Positions 59,799-64,000 of a stretch of 64,000 bases of DNA are shown piece after piece (the first letter of the stretch is position 1; each line of letters opens with the position of its first letter). The stretch covers positions 13,826,001 through 13,890,000 of the forward strand of contig NC_071332.1 of assembly GCF_010183535.1 (NCBI RefSeq). The letters run 5' to 3'. Origin of the DNA: Caenorhabditis remanei (taxonomy: Eukaryota; Nematoda; Chromadorea; Rhabditida; Rhabditidae). Both the position numbers and the translations under genes were made by a program. The notes beneath the pieces are model-generated. The model had not been told where the DNA came from, did no database searches, and saw only the letters and a list, made by a program, of their open reading frames with translations.

Positions 59799-62700
59799 GT
59801 GAGTTTTTGAAATTTTTCGATGTGAAAATTTGAGAAAGTCAAGATTTCAGAAATGTTTTTAACAATTTAAAGTGAGAAATACACGAAAATTTATTAAATT
59901 TAGACAAGGTTTCTGACCGAAATACTAAATTCGAACAGCAGTTTCTTTTTTTTTTTCAATTTCCGCTGAACTTTTTTCGGTCTGTTTCTTTTTTTTTCGT
60001 TTTTATTCTCTCTTTTTCTGTTTTATTTTCGATCCAATCCTCTCTTCTCAACCCCTCTTTCCGATCCCTTCCATTTCCACTCTATTTCAATTGTCACTAT
60101 GTTTCTTTTTCTCTTTTTTTTTTGTCTGTTCCCATAGACTTCCGGAGCCTTTTTTCTGAAAAAGAGATGAGAGATGAAGAGACGCAGACAGACAAAAAGA
60201 GAAGCCGGTTCCCACTTTTTTTTGCTCTTTTTTCTCTTCATTTTGCATTCTAATGCTCCATTTTGTCGATGTTCTCTACACTTTTATGTTTCTTTTTTCA
60301 CATTTCCTCTTCCTCCAATTTCAGTTTTTTCAAAGTACTTTCGAATCGCCTTCTGGAAAATTGAATGCTCTTGAAGGAGCACTTCAAAATGTGTCTTGAT
60401 CCAGAATATCTTTAGAAGACGTCGAGGATTCTGATGAAGAGAAGTGTGATGAAATTAGCTTGATTTACATTTACAACATACTTCGTTACTCTTTTTTCAC
60501 ACTTTTAGTATATGGATATGTCCACAAAAAGTACTTCTCCTCCTCCATATTCTCACATATTCTGAAGACTTTCTCAGACTGACAGTCTCTGTGTCGTTTT
60601 TCTGAAGTTTTCGATTGTGAGAATCAAAAAATCAAGAAGTGGATTCTGTAGTCTAGTCCTCCTGAATCCCTTCCTCAAAAAACCGTTTGATCTCTAACAA
60701 AAAGAAGCCTTCCATTTTGCCGAATTTCACAAATCTTTTTCCGGTCTTCAGCTTCTTAGACCTCCCAAATTTTCGAATTCGTCAAGTTTTCCCTATTTTC
60801 CAGTCAATTTCCTCTCTCTTTGTTCCCCCTGACTCACTTTGACATTATCATCCTCTCAGACTTTTTTACGTCGAATATCCTATCCACTGAAGGCTAAACA
60901 CTACTGCTACATCAAGTAGTATCAGGCATCACAATCCGCTTTTCCAGATCAATTTTGTTTGTTTTTCACTCTCATTCCCTTTTGAATGTTCCAGTTTTAT
61001 GTCAGTTTGTGATGCTCTTCTCCAGTTTTTTTTTCAAATTCGAAGGTATGATGACGAAGAGAGAGCAGAAGATGGAAGAAGATGTTTTGTGTGGATTAAA
61101 TGAAGAGAAAAAGAGAGAAGAAGCTCATCAGATTACGAAGAAGAAAAATAAGATGTTGCCACTCTCTTCTTCTATATCTTCATATCTCCAACTTCTGGAT
61201 GCTCGATGCTTTTCTCCGATTCTTTTTTCACCGCAAAGTTACCAAGCTATTTGTGTAGTTCTTGCTGAAAACGCAGACCATTATTAAGAGAAGGCTCAGA
61301 CTGTTGATCTGACGATTTCTTAACGAGATTAACTATATTCGCGGGCTGTAGATAAACTTCGACTGATTTGGTTCGAGTTCATATTCTCAGGCTCTCTCGA
61401 TCGCCATTCTGGAACCAAACTGGCTCGTTGCGTCTGAAGATCTGATAGTCTAGCGGCAAGACCGTCAAATTTTGGGATTTGAAATGTTCTTCCGGTTAAA
61501 TACACTCTCGGTCATTGATCCAACCGACAATTTGTTTTTTTCACGGCGTACGGTGTAATATCGTTAAGCTTATCTTCTTCCCGTTTGAAAGATAATTCAA
61601 ACATTTCTTGACCACTACCCTCTAGTCCTCTATCTTTCTCATAAGCCATTGTTTATGATGATCGTCTCGAAAGCAGCTTGAATGATCATAAATCCGTGCG
61701 ATTAAAGATTTCAGTGGATTTGATTCCACGTCACGGAATCTCTATCCTTTAGCATCTTCCTTCCGATCCCCCTCTACTTCCTTCATTGCCACGTGTTCAG
61801 GAAACCAATGTAAATCCGAAGAAAACCAAACATGAGCTTTTCCTCCCGTTGGAAATTTGTTGTCTTTGACGCCTTTTCGTTTTCGAAAGTGCATTTGAGG
61901 GTTTCTCTTTCAAGTATATAAACAAACGTTCTCTTCGTCATCATCTCCAATCTTTTGCTCCTTCTCTTCATCTACGTCGTCTTCATCGTGTCTTCTTCTT
62001 TTTTTTCTTTTTCTAAATCTTGTTTATCAAATAGGTTTTGCGTCGTCGTTGTCGTCCTCATCATCTTCATCATGTGCTCTTTTCTCCGATAGACGAAAGG
62101 GGGAGTGCTCTGGAGGATATCTCAATCCACGTTTCTCATAGAGACAGAAACTTTCTTCTCGGCTCGTTGTCGTTAGCAATGTCGGAGTTTTTTCGTATTC
62201 GTTTTTTTTTGTAATTTTGAAATGCGAATGTAGCATATGTCGGAGCATTCGGGAGCTCTCGGAGCAACCAGAGGTGGCTTTAAAGTTCTGGATCAAAGAA
62301 GCAGAGGCTCGTGTGTATAAATAGAGGCTTCGCTTTGTTAGTGAAAGGCAATGAGTTTTGAGGCAGTCATAGCGAACTCGTGTTCTTGTCAAGAACTTCT
62401 TGAAACTCGAATCTGCGACACAGATAGCTCGGAAGGTACTGTAGCTGGCTGCGAAGCTCTCTCATGTTTCGATGTTCCGAAGGCATTTCTACTGGGATCA
62501 CGTCTGACTTGATCTCAGCAGAATTCCAGTTCATAGTTCTAGAAAAATCCCAAGTATTCAGAGAACGAATAACACCGCCACCGCTCCTCCTAACCTTTGA
62601 ACCATCTCGAAGCATCATCATCATCTATTTTTACCCATTCTTCATCTTTCTCCATTCTTTTTTTTTCTTCTTCATCATAATAATATTTTTCATCATCGTC

Positions 62701-63935
62701 TTTTCCTTCACCACCACAAATATAGAAGACAAACATATATCCATACGTCTGGAGAAGTATCTTTATATACGTATATGTGCTCTTCTCTTCCATATATGAC
62801 ATAGCAGCTCCTGGGGGCTTTTCCCTTTCCTTTTTCTACATTTTTTTCTTCTTCATACGGGGAGAAATAGAATAATTCATATCTGTGTATATCCACGCAT
62901 CTCCCTGTCGTCGTCCCCCACTCCCGCCCTTCCATTTCCCGCCTTTTTTCTTTCAACTTCTCCCCTTTTTTCTCCTATTTTTTAATCCCACCCTCACTTT
63001 GGACGGATTTAGACACCTCCCTCTAATCATTATTAGAGATCAATTGGCTGCCCAATTAGACAAATCCGTCGTCTGCGAAGATATGGAAATAGAAACGAAC
63101 GGATTATATTCAAGGAAATCTTTGAAGCAAAATGAGCAATTTATCACTCTGAAATTGGCTATCCCCCACTCATTTTCCGAGAGAAAATTCCGAGAAATAG
63201 GAGGAAAGAGACAAATTTGTGGAGAGAGGATTATCCGAGAAGCTCATCTAACTGTCTGAATCTCTATATAAGAGAGGAGAGACTGATAATCTATACATAT
63301 CTCCAATCTATTTCATTTCTCAGATTTTTGCTGGAGATTTTATGAATTATTCCTTTTACAACTTCTATAAATTGGATAAAAGATCATGGGCTGAAACTAC
63401 TGTAGTCTCTATCTGTTTCACAGCTTACTGTAGTACTTTTGAACTTGAGAGACTTCGAACTGGCTTTATAGGGAGGGATCCTAGCAACTTTCTCAACATT
63501 CTAAACGGAAAATTTCTAAAAATAGAGTTTTCGTTAGTTTTGATGTGCAGTTGACATATTCCTGCAGCTTGTCTGAAGTCAAGTGTCTGCCACAACTACC
63601 GTAGCCATGACAAACTCGAAAATCTTTTAGTTCTTGCTGTGGTTTTCTATTGTAACACCTCATTCGCCCTCAGTTTTTTCACTCCTGTTCTGAGATAAAC
63701 TTTATGATCTCATTCCTGATTTTTGAATCGCTTCTATTCCTGTTCTTTCTCTTGCATCACTTCTTGTCATCTCATATTTTTCGTTCACTTCAGAATCTTC
63801 TCATTCCAATACATGGATCTATAATAACTCCCACCATATCTACTGGATACTACTACTATATTACTACTCATCCCAATATACACACCCAACCCAACCAATC
63901 TTGCTTCATCTCCTTCTTCTCAAACAACAACAAAA
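59799..63935 (+). other. long intron or upstream region of an alternative start, protein kinase D gene
   Basis: About 4.1 kb without accepted exons. It carries pyrimidine-rich blocks, one GAAGACGT at 60415 and several TATATA stretches near 62760. It precedes a new ATG at 63936, so part may be a second promoter. Confidence 0.45.
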
Positions 63936-64000
63936 ATGACGGATCAACAGACGCCTTCTACCAATACAACGACGTCGTCTTCATCATCGAATTCTCTTCT
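63936..64000 (+). CDS. start of a Ser/Thr-rich coding exon, possibly an alternative first exon of dkf-2
   Basis: An ATG at 63936 opens MTDQQTPSTNTTTSSSSSNS and stays open to the window edge. Low complexity and position after a long intron on the same strand suit an alternative N-terminus of the kinase gene. It could equally be the first exon of another gene; no splice link is visible. Confidence 0.4.
   Translation, partial: MTDQQTPSTNTTTSSSSSNSL

Noticed and set aside
61420..61530. tRNA-like string (GATAGTCTAGCGGCAAGACC)
   Set aside because: I could not fold a complete cloverleaf with acceptor stem and T-loop around it.
62027..62624. Two overlapping minus-strand frames (121 and 85 codons)
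   Set aside because: No family resemblance; the Asp/Glu runs come from CATCATCATC-type repeats.
1..64000. CRISPR arrays, bacterial operons, ribosomal RNA or viral genes
   Set aside because: None seen. The intron-rich structure and gene families are those of a nematode nuclear genome.

Overview
The window looks like nuclear DNA of a Caenorhabditis nematode. Introns are mostly 45-60 nt with GT...TTTCAG borders, and the genes belong to nematode-expanded families: str and srw chemoreceptors, supplementary nuclear hormone receptors (nhr), and F-box/FTH proteins. The mix resembles the C. elegans chromosome V arm, but the species cannot be named from sequence alone. Gene models were assembled by hand from splice sites; for each complete spliced model the summed exon lengths are divisible by three. 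The exceptions are the two partial genes at the window edges, the cathepsin model (which carries an internal stop) and the 5'-truncated gene at 34426-34857.

Layout. 1-9445: four str-type and one srw-type seven-transmembrane chemoreceptor genes. Two short secreted-protein genes (5514-6199 glycine-rich, 9685-10068 Cys/His-rich) share a promoter start and a signal-peptide exon type. 10163-11199: an F-box/FTH-type gene. 13054-29251: eight nhr paralogues, six on + and two on -. They share a DNA-binding domain with a contracted second zinc finger and nearly fixed exon sizes. One - strand copy is split by an intact, recently inserted DD37D mariner/maT transposon (24352-25655). 30328-31040: a small tail-anchored protein. 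31708-32898: a cathepsin B-like protease with an in-frame stop in its signal peptide.

33154-49647 is the least familiar part. It holds a - strand array of F-box-like proteins with a shared cysteine module (KSxCGxW ... NETCGLRxxCKKC) and a C-terminal SWGF motif, interleaved with small tail-anchored proteins. Two units of this family are fused into one 860-codon reading frame (42663-45754). Several genes end in a transmembrane tail and others in a shared lysine-rich tail. Spacing of about 150-190 nt with acceptor-like TTTCAG before several starts suggests an operon.

50141-64000 is gene-poor on its face. It carries the 5' exons and long introns of a protein kinase D gene (dkf-2-like, + strand) and, at the right edge, a possible alternative first exon. 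The kinase domain lies outside the window. The first long intron and neighbouring exons contain many copies of ACGTCTTC/GAAGACGT.
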